From: Mycobacterium sp. IS-836
GTDB taxonomy: Bacteria; Actinomycetota; Actinomycetes; Mycobacteriales; Mycobacteriaceae
Reading direction: 5' to 3'
DNA length: 64,000 bases
Assembly: GCF_001954275.1 (NCBI RefSeq)
Contig: NZ_MBEU01000062.1
Coordinates: 145,958 to 209,957, forward strand
Position numbers and translations under genes: made by a program. Position 1 is the first letter of the stretch, and every line of letters begins with the position of its first letter. Of the stretch, positions 25,563 to 35,212 are shown piece after piece. Below the pieces are notes generated by a model, which searched no databases, was not told where the DNA came from, and saw only the letters and a list, made by a program, of their open reading frames with translations.

Positions 25563-27299
25563 ATGAAACCGGACTACGACGTCCTGATCATCGGATCGGG
25601 TTTTGGGGGTAGCGTCAGCGCGCTGCGGCTGACCGAAAAGGGTTACCGGGTAGGCGTGTTGGAGGCCGGCCGCCGCTTCTCCGACGAGGAGTTCGCCAAG
25701 ACGTCCTGGGATCTGCGCAAGTTCCTCTGGGCGCCCAGGCTGGGGTGCTACGGCATCCAACGGATCCACCCGCTGCGCAACGTCATGATCCTGGCCGGGG
25801 CGGGTGTGGGCGGCGGTTCGCTCAACTACGCCAACACGTTGTACGTCCCGCCCGAGCCGTTCTTCAAAGATCCGCAGTGGGCCCACATCACCGACTGGCG
25901 CAGCGAGCTGATGCCGCATTACGAGCAGGCGCAGCGGATGCTGGGCGTCGTGCTCAACCCGACCTTCACCGACGCCGACCGCATCGTGAAAGCCGTTGCC
26001 GACGACATGGGGTGCGGCGACACCTGGGTGCCCACCCCGGTGGGCGTGTTCTTCGGGCCCGACGGCACCAAGACGCCGGGCAAGACCGTTCCCGACCCGT
26101 ACTTCGGCGGCGCGGGGCCGGCGCGCACCGGCTGCCTCGAATGCGGCTGCTGCATGACGGGGTGTCGCTACGGCGCCAAGAACACGCTGCTGAAGAACTA
26201 CCTCGGGCTAGCGGAATCGGCTGGGGCGCAAGTGATTCCGATGACGACCGTCAAGGGGTTCGAGCAGCGGCCAGACGGGCTGTGGGAGGTCCGCACAGTT
26301 CGCACCGGAAGTTGGCTGCGTCGCGACCGACGCACCTACACCGCCAACTACCTGATCCTGGCCGCGGGCACGTGGGGAACGCAGCACCTGTTGTTCAAGA
26401 TGCGCGACAAGGGCCGCCTGCCGCGCCTGTCTAAACGGCTGGGCGTGTTGACCCGGACCAACTCCGAATCGATCGTCGGCGCCGGCCGGTTGGAGGTCTC
26501 GCCGGATCTGGATCTGACGCACGGCGTGGCGATCACGTCGTCGATCCACCCCACGCCCGACACCCACATCGAACCGGTGCGCTACGGCAAGGGCTCCAAT
26601 GCGATGGGGCTGCTGCAGACGTTGATGACCGACGGCCCCGGCCCCGAGGGCACCGACGTGCCCCGGTGGAAGCAGTTGCTCGAGACGAGCCGCGAGGATC
26701 CGCGCAGCATGCTGCGGCTGCTCAATCCCCGCCAGTGGAGCGAGCGCACCATGATCGCGCTGGTGATGCAGCACCTGGACAACTCGATCACCACCTTCAC
26801 CAAGCGCGGGAAGCTGGGCATTCGCTGGTACACCAGCAAGCAGGGGCACGGCGAGCCGAACCCGACGTGGATTCCGGTCGGCAACGAGGTCACCCGCCGC
26901 ATCGCCGCCAAGATCGACGGCGTCGCCGGCGGCACCTGGGGCGAGCTGTTCAATATCCCGCTGACCGCGCACTTCCTCGGTGGCGCGGTGATCGGCCACG
27001 GCCCCGAGCACGGGGTCATCGACCCGTACCACCGGGTCTACGGCTACCCGACGCTGCTGGTGGTGGACGGCGCCGCGATATCGGCGAACCTGGGCGTCAA
27101 CCCGTCGCTGTCGATTACCGCCCAGGCGGAGCGGGCCGCGTCACTGTGGCCGAACAAGGGCGAGATCGATGAGCGCCCCTTGCAGGGTGACGCCTACCGC
27201 CGGCTGGCCCCGATCGCGCCCCAGCACCCGGTGGTACCCCTCGACGCACCGGGTGCCCTGCGCTGGCTGCCGGTCGATCCGGTCAGCTCGGCCGGTTGA
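25563..27299 (+). CDS. choD: cholesterol oxidase-type GMC oxidoreductase
   Basis: ChoD is an FAD enzyme of the GMC family, annotated as cholesterol oxidase (3-beta-hydroxysteroid to 4-en-3-one); its true substrate in mycobacteria is debated. The 578-residue protein (same length as M. tuberculosis ChoD) starts at ATG 25563. Residues 5-25 hold the dinucleotide motif VLIIGSGFGGSVSALRL. Further segments are GAGVGGGSLNYANTLYVPP, the cysteine-rich GCLECGCCMTGCRYGAKNTL, LILAAGTWGTQHLLF, and the C-terminal catalytic HFLGGAVIGHGPEHGVIDPYH and GAAISANLGVNPSLSITA. It has its own gap after guaB3 and converges with the dioxygenase gene three bases away. Confidence 0.93.
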   Translation: MKPDYDVLIIGSGFGGSVSALRLTEKGYRVGVLEAGRRFSDEEFAKTSWDLRKFLWAPRLGCYGIQRIHPLRNVMILAGAGVGGGSLNYANTLYVPPEPFFKDPQWAHITDWRSELMPHYEQAQRMLGVVLNPTFTDADRIVKAVADDMGCGDTWVPTPVGVFFGPDGTKTPGKTVPDPYFGGAGPARTGCLECGCCMTGCRYGAKNTLLKNYLGLAESAGAQVIPMTTVKGFEQRPDGLWEVRTVRTGSWLRRDRRTYTANYLILAAGTWGTQHLLFKMRDKGRLPRLSKRLGVLTRTNSESIVGAGRLEVSPDLDLTHGVAITSSIHPTPDTHIEPVRYGKGSNAMGLLQTLMTDGPGPEGTDVPRWKQLLETSREDPRSMLRLLNPRQWSERTMIALVMQHLDNSITTFTKRGKLGIRWYTSKQGHGEPNPTWIPVGNEVTRRIAAKIDGVAGGTWGELFNIPLTAHFLGGAVIGHGPEHGVIDPYHRVYGYPTLLVVDGAAISANLGVNPSLSITAQAERAASLWPNKGEIDERPLQGDAYRRLAPIAPQHPVVPLDAPGALRWLPVDPVSSAG

Positions 27300-27302
27300 G
27301 AG

Positions 27303-28196
27303 TCAGCTGGCAATCACCTCGAGGGGTGCTCCGCTGACCACCCGGCTGCGCTCGCCGTGCACGCTGACGGGCACGTCGCCCATCAACGTCACCCGGTGCA
27401 TGAGGCGGGGCTGGTTGTCGTAGTCGTCGACGGCCCGGTGCTGCGTCGCCCGGTTGTCCCAAATGGCAACGTCGCCCGGCGCCCAATTCCAGCGAATGGT
27501 GTTCTCGGGCATGGTGATTCGCCGTTGCAGCATTTCCAGCAGCAGGCCTGACTCGCGGTCGTCCAGGCCGACGAAGCCGCGCACGAAATCGCCGAGCACC
27601 AGGGTCCGCTCACCGGTCTCCGGGTGCACCCGCACCACGGGATGCTCGGTGCGGAAATCCGGCTTCTCGAACGCCTGCCGGAAGGCCCGCTGCGTGTCGG
27701 TCAGCGCCTCGTCGGTGACGTAGTCGTAGCGGTTGGTGTGCAGCGCCCACAGGTTGTCGACCAGGCACTGCAGCGGTTCGGGCAGGTTCGCGTAGGCCGC
27801 CGCTGTCGACGCCCACAAGGTCGAACCGCCGTAGCTGGGCAGGGTGACCGCGCGCAGGATCGAGGCCGCCGGGTAGTTGGCGGCGAACGTCACGTCGGTG
27901 TGCCAGCGCGTGGCCTTGCCGTATTCGGAGTTGATCGGCGTGATGACCGGCGCGTCCTTGGCGGCGAGCACCGACGCCGCCGGGTGGCCGATCGGCGTGC
28001 CCAGCAGGTGGGCGAACTCGAGCTGGCGCTGGTCGTCGAGGTGGTGCTGGTGGCGGAAGAAGATCACCTTGTGGGTCAGCAGCGCCTGGTGGATCGCCTC
28101 GACCGCGGTCGGGTCCAGGTCGCCGCCCAGGCGCACCCCGTCGACCCGGGCGCCGATGCGGCTGCCCAGCTTGGTGACGGTTACTGGCTGCGTCAT
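27303..28196 (-). CDS. TauD/TfdA family Fe(II)/2-oxoglutarate dioxygenase (Rv3406-like alkylsulfatase)
   Basis: Rv3406 is described as a type II alkyl sulfatase that also inactivates some DprE1 inhibitors. This 297-residue homologue starts at ATG 28196 and shows [20 protein letters not shown] at the start, [20 protein letters not shown], the iron facial triad HTDVTF (His about 99 and Asp about 101) and a distal histidine and the 2-oxoglutarate arginine in [14 protein letters not shown]. It is transcribed away from a TetR gene with two palindromic operators in between, so it is very probably repressed by that protein. Confidence 0.93.
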   Translation of the reverse strand: MTQPVTVTKLGSRIGARVDGVRLGGDLDPTAVEAIHQALLTHKVIFFRHQHHLDDQRQLEFAHLLGTPIGHPAASVLAAKDAPVITPINSEYGKATRWHTDVTFAANYPAASILRAVTLPSYGGSTLWASTAAAYANLPEPLQCLVDNLWALHTNRYDYVTDEALTDTQRAFRQAFEKPDFRTEHPVVRVHPETGERTLVLGDFVRGFVGLDDRESGLLLEMLQRRITMPENTIRWNWAPGDVAIWDNRATQHRAVDDYDNQPRLMHRVTLMGDVPVSVHGERSRVVSGAPLEVIAS

Positions 28197-28222
28197 TTTT
28201 GTGTCCTCTGTGTCATCGTAGG

Positions 28223-28266
28223 TGTAGTCAACTGACTACATACGCTACTGTAGTCATATGACTACA
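28223..28266. promoter_or_regulatory. double operator of the Rv3405c-like TetR
   Basis: Two 18-base palindromes, TGTAGTCAACTGACTACA (28223-28240) and TGTAGTCATATGACTACA (28249-28266), share the arms TGTAGTCA/TGACTACA with two central bases. Their centres are 26 bases apart. The second overlaps the TetR start codon at 28258, and both lie in the divergent gap with the dioxygenase. This predicts autorepression plus repression of the dioxygenase. Confidence 0.93.
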
Positions 28267-28824
28267 CCTTCCGCAAGGGGCCGCTCGAAACCGCCCACCG
28301 GGCGGGAGGAGGTGGCGGCGGCGATCCTGGAAGCGGCCACCGACCTTTTCGCCGAGCGCGGCCCCGCGGCGACCTCGATCCGCGACATCGCCGCGCGATC
28401 GAGGGTCAACCATGGGCTGGTGTTTCGTCATTTCGGCACCAAGGAGAACCTCGTCGGCGCCGTGTTGGATCAGCTGGGCGCAAATCTGAAAGAGCGACTG
28501 CAGGCCGGCTCGACCGTCGGCGTTTTGGACGATGCCCTGGACCGGCAGATGCGGGTGATGGCCCGCACACTGCTGGACGGGTATCCGGCCGCCCAGTTGC
28601 AAAAGCACTTTCCGAACATCGCGGCCCTGCTGGACTTGGTGCGTCCACTGCATGAGAAGGACACCAGTGCGCGGTTAGCCGTGGCCAATGCCCTTGCGCT
28701 GCAATTCGGTTGGCGGTTGTTCGCGCCCATTCTGCGCTCGGCGACCGGTCTGGACGACATGCCCGAGCCCGAAATCCGCGAGGCGATCCGCACCGAGGTG
28801 GCCCGGATGGTTCAGCCGCACTGA
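28258..28824 (+). CDS. TetR-family regulator (Rv3405c-like)
   Basis: This 188-residue repressor has the same length as Rv3405c. The N-terminal helix-turn-helix is clear (REEVAAAILEAATDLFAERG, AATSIRDIAARSRVNHGLVF, RHFGTKENLVGAVL). The remainder is the ligand-binding helical domain with little sequence identity to other classes. ATG 28258 sits inside its own predicted operator. In M. tuberculosis, loss of Rv3405c is known to raise Rv3406 and cause resistance to certain DprE1 inhibitors, so this pair probably works in the same way. Confidence 0.92.
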   Translation: MTTPSARGRSKPPTGREEVAAAILEAATDLFAERGPAATSIRDIAARSRVNHGLVFRHFGTKENLVGAVLDQLGANLKERLQAGSTVGVLDDALDRQMRVMARTLLDGYPAAQLQKHFPNIAALLDLVRPLHEKDTSARLAVANALALQFGWRLFAPILRSATGLDDMPEPEIREAIRTEVARMVQPH

Positions 28825-28828
28825 CGGC

Positions 28829-31204
28829 TCAGCTATCGGTCAACTGCTGGAGCATGCTGCGCCGGTGCACGGGCTCGCGGCCCGGGGGCTGGGGCGGCGC
28901 CGGCAGCAGCGGCTTGCGCCGGCGCACCGCGATGGTCGTCGGCTTCTCGGTGCTCAGTTCGAGGTCCTCGCCGGCATGCCGGATGGTCAGGTCGCCGCCG
29001 GGCCCGTCGCGCAGGGTATAGGTGACATCGGAGTGGTTGGCGTCGACGGTCACCCGGAAATCCCGCCACCGCAACCGGAACCGAAGTCGCGAAATGCCAT
29101 CGGGCAGTTGCGGATCCAGGGCCAGGACACCCTCGTCGTCGCGCAGGCCGCCGAAACCGTTGATCAGCGCCATCCACGCGCCGGCCAAGGAAGCCATGTG
29201 CAGCCCGTCGCGGGTGTTGCTGTGCAAGTCGCGCAGGTCGATCAGCGCGGCCTCGTAGGCGTAGTCATGCGCCAGCTCCAGATGCCCGACCTCGGCGCAC
29301 ATCACCGCCTGGGTGCAGGCCGACAGTGACGAGTCGCGCACCATGCGGCGCTCGTAGTAGTCGACGTTGCGGGCCTTCTGCTCGGCCGTGAACGCGTGGC
29401 TCTGCAATTGCATCGCCAGCACCAGGTCGGCCTGCTTGATCACCTGCGCGGGATAGAGCCGCACATACGCTTCGTGCAACAGCAGCGGATAGGTCGTGTT
29501 GGCTTCAAAGTCCCACTCCGCGAAGGTGGTAAAGCCTTCGCACTGCTGATGGACTCCCAGTTCTTCGTCGTAGGGAATGTTGACCGCGCCGGCCGCATCA
29601 CGCCACGAGGCGGCCTCTTCGGTGGAGACGCCCAGTTCTGCCGCCTTCTCGGGATGGCGGTTGCACGCGTCGGCGGCGACGAGCAGGTTGTGTGCGGCCA
29701 TCAGGTTGGTGAAGACGTTGTCGCGGACGATCGCCGTGTATTCGTCGGGACCGGTGACCCCGTCGAGGTGCCAGACGCCGTGGCGGTCGTGGTGCCCGAG
29801 CGACATCCACAGCCGCGAGGTCTCGACCAGAACGTTCAGACCGCACTCGGCCTCCAGCGATTGGTCGCCGGTGACGACGCGATACCGCTCGAAGGCCATC
29901 GCGATGTCGGCGTTGATATGCCAGGCCGCGGTGCCCGCCGGCCAGTACGCCGAGCACTCCTGGCCGCGAATGGTGCGCCACGGAAAGGCGACACCCTCCA
30001 GGCCGAGTTCGGCGGCCCGGTCCCGGGCCAGATCCATCGTCGAGGCCCGCCATCGCAGGGCATCGGCGACCGCGTGGGGCGCGGTATAGGTGAGCACCGG
30101 CAGCACGTATCCCTCGGTGTCCCAGAAGGCGTGGCCGTCGTAGCCGGTTCCGGTGAGCCCCTTGCTGGGAATCGCGCGGCGTTCGGCGCGCGCACTGGCC
30201 TGCAACAGGTGGAACAGTCCGAAGCGCACCGCTTGCTGCGATTCGGAATCGCCCTCGACCTCGACGTCGGCGCTCTCCCAGAAGTTGTCGAGGTAGGAGC
30301 GCTGCGCGTCCAGCAATCCCTGCCACCCGGTGTAGCGCGCGCTGTGCAGCGCCGCGGCGGCCTGGTCGCGCAGCGCCGGGCGCGAACGCAGGCTCGACCA
30401 GCCATAGGCCAGATATTTGACGATCCGCAGCTTTTGGCCCGGGCGCAGCCCGCAGATCACGGTGGTGCGCGCCAGGTCCTCGCGCGCGTCGGTGGTGACC
30501 TCGACACGTCCGGGCACGTCGATCTCGTGATCCATCGCGGCGGCCATCATCAGCGCGCTGCTTCGGGTCCGGTGCATGAGAAGCGCGCCGTACTCGGTCT
30601 TTTCGTGGTCGACGGCCTCGAGCGGATTGTCCAGGATGGCCGCCACCCGGGGGTCGGCCGACGTCGTCGGCTGATCCTCGTTGGTGACGAGCTCGGACTG
30701 CACGGTCACGCGAACGAATTCATCGACGGCCTCGACGACGTACTCGATGGCCGCGACGCTGCGTTGCGCCAGCGACACCAGCCGGGTGGACACCACCTTG
30801 ACCTGCTTGCCCGAGGGCGAGCACCAGTGCGCCCGGCGGGTCAGCGTCCCGGCGCGCAGGTCGAGGGTCCGCTCATGCGAGAGCAACTTGCCGTACCGGA
30901 CATCGAAGGGCTCGTCCCCGACGAGCAGGCGAAAGATCTTGCCATTTGTCACGTCGACGACGGTCTGCCCGGCCTCCGGATAGCCGTATCCGGCCTCGGC
31001 GTACGGCAGGGGCCGGATTTCGTAGAAGGAGTTCAGGTAGGTGCCCGGCAGGCCGTGCGGCTCGCCCTCGTCGAGGTTGCCGCGCAACCCGATGTGCCCG
31101 TTGGACAGGGCGAACAGGGATTCCGACTGGGCGATCAAGTTCAGGTCGAGCTTGGTTTCGCGGACCTGCCACGGTTCGACGGGGAACGCTTCCTGGGTGA
31201 TCAT
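28829..31204 (-). CDS. glycoside hydrolase family 65 protein (disaccharide phosphorylase-like, Rv3401-like)
   Basis: This 791-residue enzyme starts at ATG 31204. GH65 members are mostly phosphorylases of maltose, trehalose, kojibiose or nigerose, releasing beta-glucose-1-phosphate. Visible parts are the N-terminal beta-sandwich segments [20 protein letters not shown] and [11 protein letters not shown], the (alpha/alpha)6 barrel motifs [34 protein letters not shown], the catalytic-acid region [20 protein letters not shown] (Glu near residue 485), and the C-terminal [15 protein letters not shown]. It is preceded and overlapped (ATGA) by a beta-phosphoglucomutase-like gene, which strongly suggests phosphorolysis of an alpha-glucoside with conversion of beta-G1P to glucose-6-phosphate. 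The sugar itself cannot be read from sequence. Confidence 0.92.
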   Translation of the reverse strand: MITQEAFPVEPWQVRETKLDLNLIAQSESLFALSNGHIGLRGNLDEGEPHGLPGTYLNSFYEIRPLPYAEAGYGYPEAGQTVVDVTNGKIFRLLVGDEPFDVRYGKLLSHERTLDLRAGTLTRRAHWCSPSGKQVKVVSTRLVSLAQRSVAAIEYVVEAVDEFVRVTVQSELVTNEDQPTTSADPRVAAILDNPLEAVDHEKTEYGALLMHRTRSSALMMAAAMDHEIDVPGRVEVTTDAREDLARTTVICGLRPGQKLRIVKYLAYGWSSLRSRPALRDQAAAALHSARYTGWQGLLDAQRSYLDNFWESADVEVEGDSESQQAVRFGLFHLLQASARAERRAIPSKGLTGTGYDGHAFWDTEGYVLPVLTYTAPHAVADALRWRASTMDLARDRAAELGLEGVAFPWRTIRGQECSAYWPAGTAAWHINADIAMAFERYRVVTGDQSLEAECGLNVLVETSRLWMSLGHHDRHGVWHLDGVTGPDEYTAIVRDNVFTNLMAAHNLLVAADACNRHPEKAAELGVSTEEAASWRDAAGAVNIPYDEELGVHQQCEGFTTFAEWDFEANTTYPLLLHEAYVRLYPAQVIKQADLVLAMQLQSHAFTAEQKARNVDYYERRMVRDSSLSACTQAVMCAEVGHLELAHDYAYEAALIDLRDLHSNTRDGLHMASLAGAWMALINGFGGLRDDEGVLALDPQLPDGISRLRFRLRWRDFRVTVDANHSDVTYTLRDGPGGDLTIRHAGEDLELSTEKPTTIAVRRRKPLLPAPPQPPGREPVHRRSMLQQLTDS

Positions 31205-31941
31205 GACTGCAGCAATTCGGCCAGATCGGTCACCACGACGTCGGCGCCGTTGCGCCGCAAGTCCTCGGCCTGGCCCACTCGGTCGACGCCCACCACGAAG
31301 CCGAAGTTACCGGCGCGACCGGCCTGCACGCCGGATAACGCGTCTTCGAACACGGCCGCCGCGTCGGCCGGGACGTCAAGCAGCTGTGCTGCCCGCAGGA
31401 AGGAGTCGGGGGCGGGCTTGCCGGCGATGTGCTCGTCGCGCAGCGTGATCCCGTCCACCCGCTGCTGGACGAACCGGTCGAGCCCGGTGATCTCGAGCAC
31501 GTCACGGGTGTTGGCGCTCGAGGACACCACCGCAATGCCGAGGCTCGCCGCCGAGGCCGCTTCCAGATAGCGCCGCGACCCTTCGAACACCTTGACCCCG
31601 TCGTCGTGCAAAACCTTCTGGAACATCTCGTTCTTGCGGTTGCCCAGGCCGTAGACGGTGTCGGCGCCGTCGGGATCGTCGGGACTCCCTTCGGGCAGCT
31701 GGATACCGCGGCTGCTCAGAAACGACCGGACGCCGTCCTCACGCTTCTTGCCGTCGACGTACTTCCGGTAGTCCGCCGCCTCGTCGAACGGGACGAACTT
31801 TTCGCCAGTGTCCTTGGCCCGTTGGGAAAGGTAGGCGTCGAACATGGCCTTCCAGGCCTTGGTGTGCACGCTCGCGGTGTCGGTGAGCACACCGTCGAGG
31901 TCGAACAGGCAGGCACGCACCTTTTCGGGCAGACCCAGCAC
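31201..31941 (-). CDS. HAD hydrolase, beta-phosphoglucomutase-like (Rv3400-like)
   Basis: This 246-residue protein starts at the ATG at 31941 ([31 protein letters not shown]). The HAD nucleophile motif DLDGVLTDT is intact; [20 protein letters not shown] is motif II, and the later [31 protein letters not shown] are motifs III and IV of the beta-PGM subgroup. It converts beta-glucose-1-phosphate to glucose-6-phosphate. It lies first in the operon, and its stop overlaps the start of the GH65 gene by four bases. From memory, the pair corresponds to Rv3400-Rv3401. Confidence 0.92.
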   Translation of the reverse strand: MLGLPEKVRACLFDLDGVLTDTASVHTKAWKAMFDAYLSQRAKDTGEKFVPFDEAADYRKYVDGKKREDGVRSFLSSRGIQLPEGSPDDPDGADTVYGLGNRKNEMFQKVLHDDGVKVFEGSRRYLEAASAASLGIAVVSSSANTRDVLEITGLDRFVQQRVDGITLRDEHIAGKPAPDSFLRAAQLLDVPADAAAVFEDALSGVQAGRAGNFGFVVGVDRVGQAEDLRRNGADVVVTDLAELLQS

Positions 31942-32009
31942 GGCGGATCCTTACTCTTGGGCTTGTCGGGCGATACCACTTCACCATGTCGACATGTTCG
32001 TCGCCACCG

Positions 32010-32142
32010 ATCGGCGGGTATTGGGGTGGGGGACCGGACGCCGGTGTGCGCTGGCGGCGAGGATGCCGGAGTCGGCGACGAAGGCTTGCAGGCCCAGCGG
32101 CTCGGCGGCCGGGCCAGCATGACCGCCGCCGGATTGGTGACC
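32010..32142 (-). pseudogene. remnant of a methyltransferase C-terminus
   Basis: In the 201-base gap between the PPE stop and the HAD gene, the minus strand reads [11 protein letters not shown] in one phase and then GPAAEPLGLQAFVADSG in another. This matches, in order, the end of the methyltransferase at 36515-37318 (AAALMQALLAQPANPLGLHA, then FVTDFG). The remnant has no start, a frame break around the CTGGCC run near 32115 and a diverged tail, so it is a decayed fragment. Its presence implies that a gene of that family once lay here and was lost. Confidence 0.6.
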
Positions 32143-33735
32143 TCAGCCCGCGCTGTCGTGCGCCCCGTTGCCGTCCTCCGGAGCCCAGGTGCGTGGGATC
32201 ATCGGCATGCTGGGTCCGTCGCCGAATTCATCACCGGCCAGGGTGGTCAGGCCCGCCGGGGCGGCGGCTTTCTTGCGTGCCGTGCCGGCGAAGCCCTGGT
32301 TCCCGGCGCCGCGTTCCGACGCCGTCGTCGCCGGCTCATCCCATTCGGGATCGACGTCGACATTCATGTCCATGAACTCGGCTCCATAACCACGCTGTCG
32401 CGCCCGCTGGCGCCGCCTGGTGCGCGCCGCTTCACCGACCGCCGCCGCGGAGAAGGCCGCAGCCGAATCAGGCTCCGGCGCCTTCTTTTTCGCACTGGCA
32501 GCAGCGGACGCACTCATGCCCGAACCAAACCCGACACCGGGAGGCGCAACGGCATACGGAGGCACGGATGGGGCCGCAGCCGAGGCCGCCGGCGCGGGCG
32601 GTGCCGGGCTGGCCGCCGTGGTCGCTGCGGGAGCAGGCGCAGGGGCGGGTGCCGACGCGGTGGCCGCGGCAGGCGCGGCGGCCGGGGTCGTGCCGAGCGC
32701 CGCCGGCAGGCTGGGCGCTGCAGCAGCGGGTGGGGCTGCCGGCGCCGGCACGGGCGCAGGCGGCGCCGACAGCGGGGCCAGCCCCGCAAAACCGCCCAGC
32801 GCTCCGAAGGGGGCCACCGCGAGGAGCGCGGGAACCAAAAACAACTGCGGCTGCGTCGGAAGCCAACTACCGAGCTGGGCCAAGTGAGTCGGCCAGTCGA
32901 GCAGCACGAGGTTGGTGATGAACTCGAAAGCCGCCGCCGGGTTTTCCTGCAGCAACGCCCCAAACTGTTGAAAATCCGAAAAAAGTTCGAGGGCTCGAGC
33001 CACCCACCAGAGCAAGTCTCCTGGATTGGTATAGGCCTCGAAAGGCAGTCCGTTGAGCGTGCCCTCGACGGGATCCCAGTCGATTCCAAACAGCCGCAGG
33101 ATCTGGGCGACGAACTGATTGAGGGGGCTGTCGAACCCGTGGTCGTGGTCATGGTGGTCATCGTCTTGCTCGTGGTCGTCTTCTACGGCGGTATCGGATT
33201 TCAGGATCTGCGGCGGAGGGGCTGTCGGCGGTGTGGCCGCCACCGCGGCCGTGGAGACGGCCTGGTAAGTCGCCATCGTGGCGGCGGCCTGAACCCACAT
33301 CCGCGCATAGTCGGCCTCGTTGACCGCGATCGGAATCGTATTGATACCAAAGAAATTCGTCGCCACCAGCGCGCCGTGGACTGCGTGGTTGGTGGCTAGC
33401 TCCGGCAGCGTCGGCATCGCCGCCAACGCGGCGGTGTAGGCCGTGCCCGCCGTCTCATGTTGTGCGGCCGCCGCGTCGCTGTGCGCGCTGGCCTGCGCCA
33501 ACCACGCCAGATACGGGGCATGCGCGGCCACGTAGGACTCCGCGCTCGGACCCTGCCACGCCCCGGCCTGCGTCGAGGCCAACACCGCGCTGAGTTCTTC
33601 TGCCGCGGAAGCGTATTCGGCGCTCATCGAGCTCCACGCGGCGGCCGCTGCGAACAGAGACGCCGGCCCCGGGCCGCTGCTCAGCAACCCCGAGTGCACC
33701 TCGGGCGGAAAGGCCATCCAAATCGGTGCGGTCAT
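32143..33735 (-). CDS. PPE family protein (PPE-PPW type) with a His/Asp-rich insert
   Basis: I chose ATG 33735 ([21 protein letters not shown]), which gives the canonical PPE start and 530 residues; the frame continues upstream but without PPE character. Residues 1-175 are the PPE domain. A short acidic His-rich stretch ([15 protein letters not shown]) lies near residue 188. Then comes a conserved-looking helical region and a long Ala/Pro low-complexity stretch. Near the C-terminus GFAGT and, 23 residues on, PMIPRTW fit the GFxGT and PxxPxxW marks of the PPW subfamily. PPE proteins are usually exported by ESX (type VII) systems; no PE partner is adjacent. The His-rich stretch and an upstream Zur-like box hint at a zinc connection. 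Confidence 0.9.
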   Translation of the reverse strand: MTAPIWMAFPPEVHSGLLSSGPGPASLFAAAAAWSSMSAEYASAAEELSAVLASTQAGAWQGPSAESYVAAHAPYLAWLAQASAHSDAAAAQHETAGTAYTAALAAMPTLPELATNHAVHGALVATNFFGINTIPIAVNEADYARMWVQAAATMATYQAVSTAAVAATPPTAPPPQILKSDTAVEDDHEQDDDHHDHDHGFDSPLNQFVAQILRLFGIDWDPVEGTLNGLPFEAYTNPGDLLWWVARALELFSDFQQFGALLQENPAAAFEFITNLVLLDWPTHLAQLGSWLPTQPQLFLVPALLAVAPFGALGGFAGLAPLSAPPAPVPAPAAPPAAAAPSLPAALGTTPAAAPAAATASAPAPAPAPAATTAASPAPPAPAASAAAPSVPPYAVAPPGVGFGSGMSASAAASAKKKAPEPDSAAAFSAAAVGEAARTRRRQRARQRGYGAEFMDMNVDVDPEWDEPATTASERGAGNQGFAGTARKKAAAPAGLTTLAGDEFGDGPSMPMIPRTWAPEDGNGAHDSAG

Positions 33736-33842
33736 CGATGGACGCCCCCGCTGCGGGCGGCGATCAGCGGGGTGGTTGCGGCAGGCAACGTCATCACGGC
33801 AACTCCTGGGCTGGGCGCTTGCAGAACCATCGCGACGGTATT

Positions 33843-33863
33843 TGAAAATGATTGTCGTTATCA
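33843..33863 (-). promoter_or_regulatory. Zur (FurB)-like box upstream of the PPE gene
   Basis: TGAAAATGA (33843-33851) and TCGTTATCA (33855-33863) form an AT-rich inverted repeat with three central bases; seven of nine positions pair. This resembles the mycobacterial Zur box as I remember it (TGAAAATGA-type arms). It is 108 bases before the PPE start and on the upstream side. Fur-family sites for iron look similar, so the metal is not certain. Confidence 0.6.
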
Positions 33864-33979
33864 ATGCCAGCCGCAAACCTCATACCAAAGGCATAAGCTC
33901 ACCTCGGCCCGACAATCCGCAAGCCGCTTCGGCGGCGGAAGCGCACCATCTCCGCCGGGCGCTCGAGAGCCGCCACAGA

Positions 33980-34492
33980 TCACCTGTCGTTGCTCGGCTC
34001 ATCCGTACCGAACGAGGGGCGGACATCCCGGCCTGGCCGCTGGAGTTTCGCGCCGCGCGCCCACAGAAAAATACCCACAGCAAGAATCAGCACGAACGGT
34101 ATGTCGGTGAGGAACTTGCTCCAGTAGTGGTCGAATTCAGAGGCCGCCTGCACGATCATCAGGCCACCGTGTGCCAGGTTGGCCCACGCTGTGAAGCGCA
34201 GGAACGACGCATAGCTGTATGGGTGTGCGGCGGCGATCAGGAGGAACACACCCCAGACGATGTAGATCACCATCAGCATCGGCGGAACGTGCATATGCTC
34301 GCTGCCGCAACGAACATCGTTCCAGATCGTCCAGTTCAAAGCCCCGCCGTGTTCGGCCAGTAGCGGGGATTGCGCGAGGAATCCCACGATGAGCAGACCG
34401 AAGATCGTGAGCGTCAAGACACCGTAGATGCGCAGAAACACTTTGAATGCCAAGCCCTTTCCTGGCACGCGTTCGCTGTTGATTGCACTCAT
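33980..34492 (-). CDS. four-helix membrane protein, DUF6632-like (copy 1)
   Basis: This 170-residue protein is annotated from ATG 34492 (MSAINSERVPGKGLAFKVFL), which has GGGAAG ahead; a TTG at 34513 and ATG at 34507 are alternatives. Four hydrophobic segments are visible (IYGVLTLTIFGLLIVGFLA, MLMVIYIVWGVFLLIAAA, FTAWANLAHGGLMIVQA, IPFVLILAVGIFLWA). The middle part (YIVWGVFLLIAA, ANLAHGGLM) matches the protein at 35213-35632 (YIVWALFLFASA, ANAAHFAAM), so the two are paralogues. Histidines recur at HMHVPP and in the third helix. Function unknown. Last gene of the seven-gene operon. Confidence 0.75.
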   Translation of the reverse strand: MSAINSERVPGKGLAFKVFLRIYGVLTLTIFGLLIVGFLAQSPLLAEHGGALNWTIWNDVRCGSEHMHVPPMLMVIYIVWGVFLLIAAAHPYSYASFLRFTAWANLAHGGLMIVQAASEFDHYWSKFLTDIPFVLILAVGIFLWARGAKLQRPGRDVRPSFGTDEPSNDR

Positions 34493-34543
34493 CGAACTTC
34501 CCTTCATTTTCAATTTGTGGTGGGTTGGCAGATCAAGGCGCGA

Positions 34544-35182
34544 TCAGTAGGCGACGGTGAAGAGCGCTCGGTGATGCCTCGGGTTGTCGATCTCGTCGAC
34601 AAAGGCGATGGCATAGTCGGCGCCGCCGATGTGGGAGTTGCCCTCGGCGTCGACGAGCAGCACGTCTTCCCCGACGCGGAAGGTCCCCGTGCGCTCGCCG
34701 CGGTTTTCGGAGTTGTACGCCGCCGGCGGGGAAAGGCTGAACCAATCCACGCCTTCGGGCAATTCGCGCAGTCGCGCCAGCACCTCGGCATGCGCGATGC
34801 CATCCTCCCTGTACTCCTCGGGGAAGAGCGGCGTGTCCAGCGCGGGTGGCCCACTGGGTGAAACCCGCAGGTTGCCCGCACCGCCCACCACGGCAATGCG
34901 CGCCGCGTTGTCAGCGGCAATTCGCCCCAGTTCCGGTATGTGGTCGGCCAGGCCGGTGCGATGCGCCGGCACGGCAACTACGACTACGTCCGCGTCGGCC
35001 GCGATATCGCGGACGAACTGCTCATCGAACAGTGAACCCCGCCGGACGTCCATGTCGGTGCGGCCGGCCAACGGGCCGGTGTCGCGGGCCACCGCGATCA
35101 CCCGGTGCCCGCGGGAGAGCGCCTCGTTGGCGATGTTCCCGCCGGAGTAGCCGGTCGCCCCGAAAATCGCAATTGTTGTCAT
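34544..35182 (-). CDS. NAD(P)-binding Rossmann protein (atypical SDR, NmrA/quinone-reductase-like)
   Basis: This 212-residue protein begins at ATG 35182 with MTTIAIFGATGYSGGNIANE, the glycine-rich loop of atypical short-chain dehydrogenases. VRRGSLFDEQFVRDIAADAD and RIAVVGGAGNLRVSP follow, then a C-terminal domain reading GIAHAEVLARLRELPEGVDW and ADYAIAFVDEIDNPRH. This is the pattern of small NAD(P)H-binding proteins such as flavin or quinone reductases and NmrA-like sensors. The active-site YxxxK is not present. It sits between the two paralogous membrane proteins in the operon. Confidence 0.82.
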   Translation of the reverse strand: MTTIAIFGATGYSGGNIANEALSRGHRVIAVARDTGPLAGRTDMDVRRGSLFDEQFVRDIAADADVVVVAVPAHRTGLADHIPELGRIAADNAARIAVVGGAGNLRVSPSGPPALDTPLFPEEYREDGIAHAEVLARLRELPEGVDWFSLSPPAAYNSENRGERTGTFRVGEDVLLVDAEGNSHIGGADYAIAFVDEIDNPRHHRALFTVAY

Positions 35183-35212
35183 GTCGGTATGGAGGCGACG
35201 AGGAGCGGAAAC

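Noticed and set aside
29396..31570. 724-codon plus-strand ORF across the GH65 gene
   Set aside because: Antisense shadow; the minus strand carries clear GH65 and HAD motifs.
33736..33876. N-terminal extension of the PPE gene to 33876
   Set aside because: The extension shows no PPE character and would cover the Zur-like box; the canonical [12 protein letters not shown] start is at 33735.
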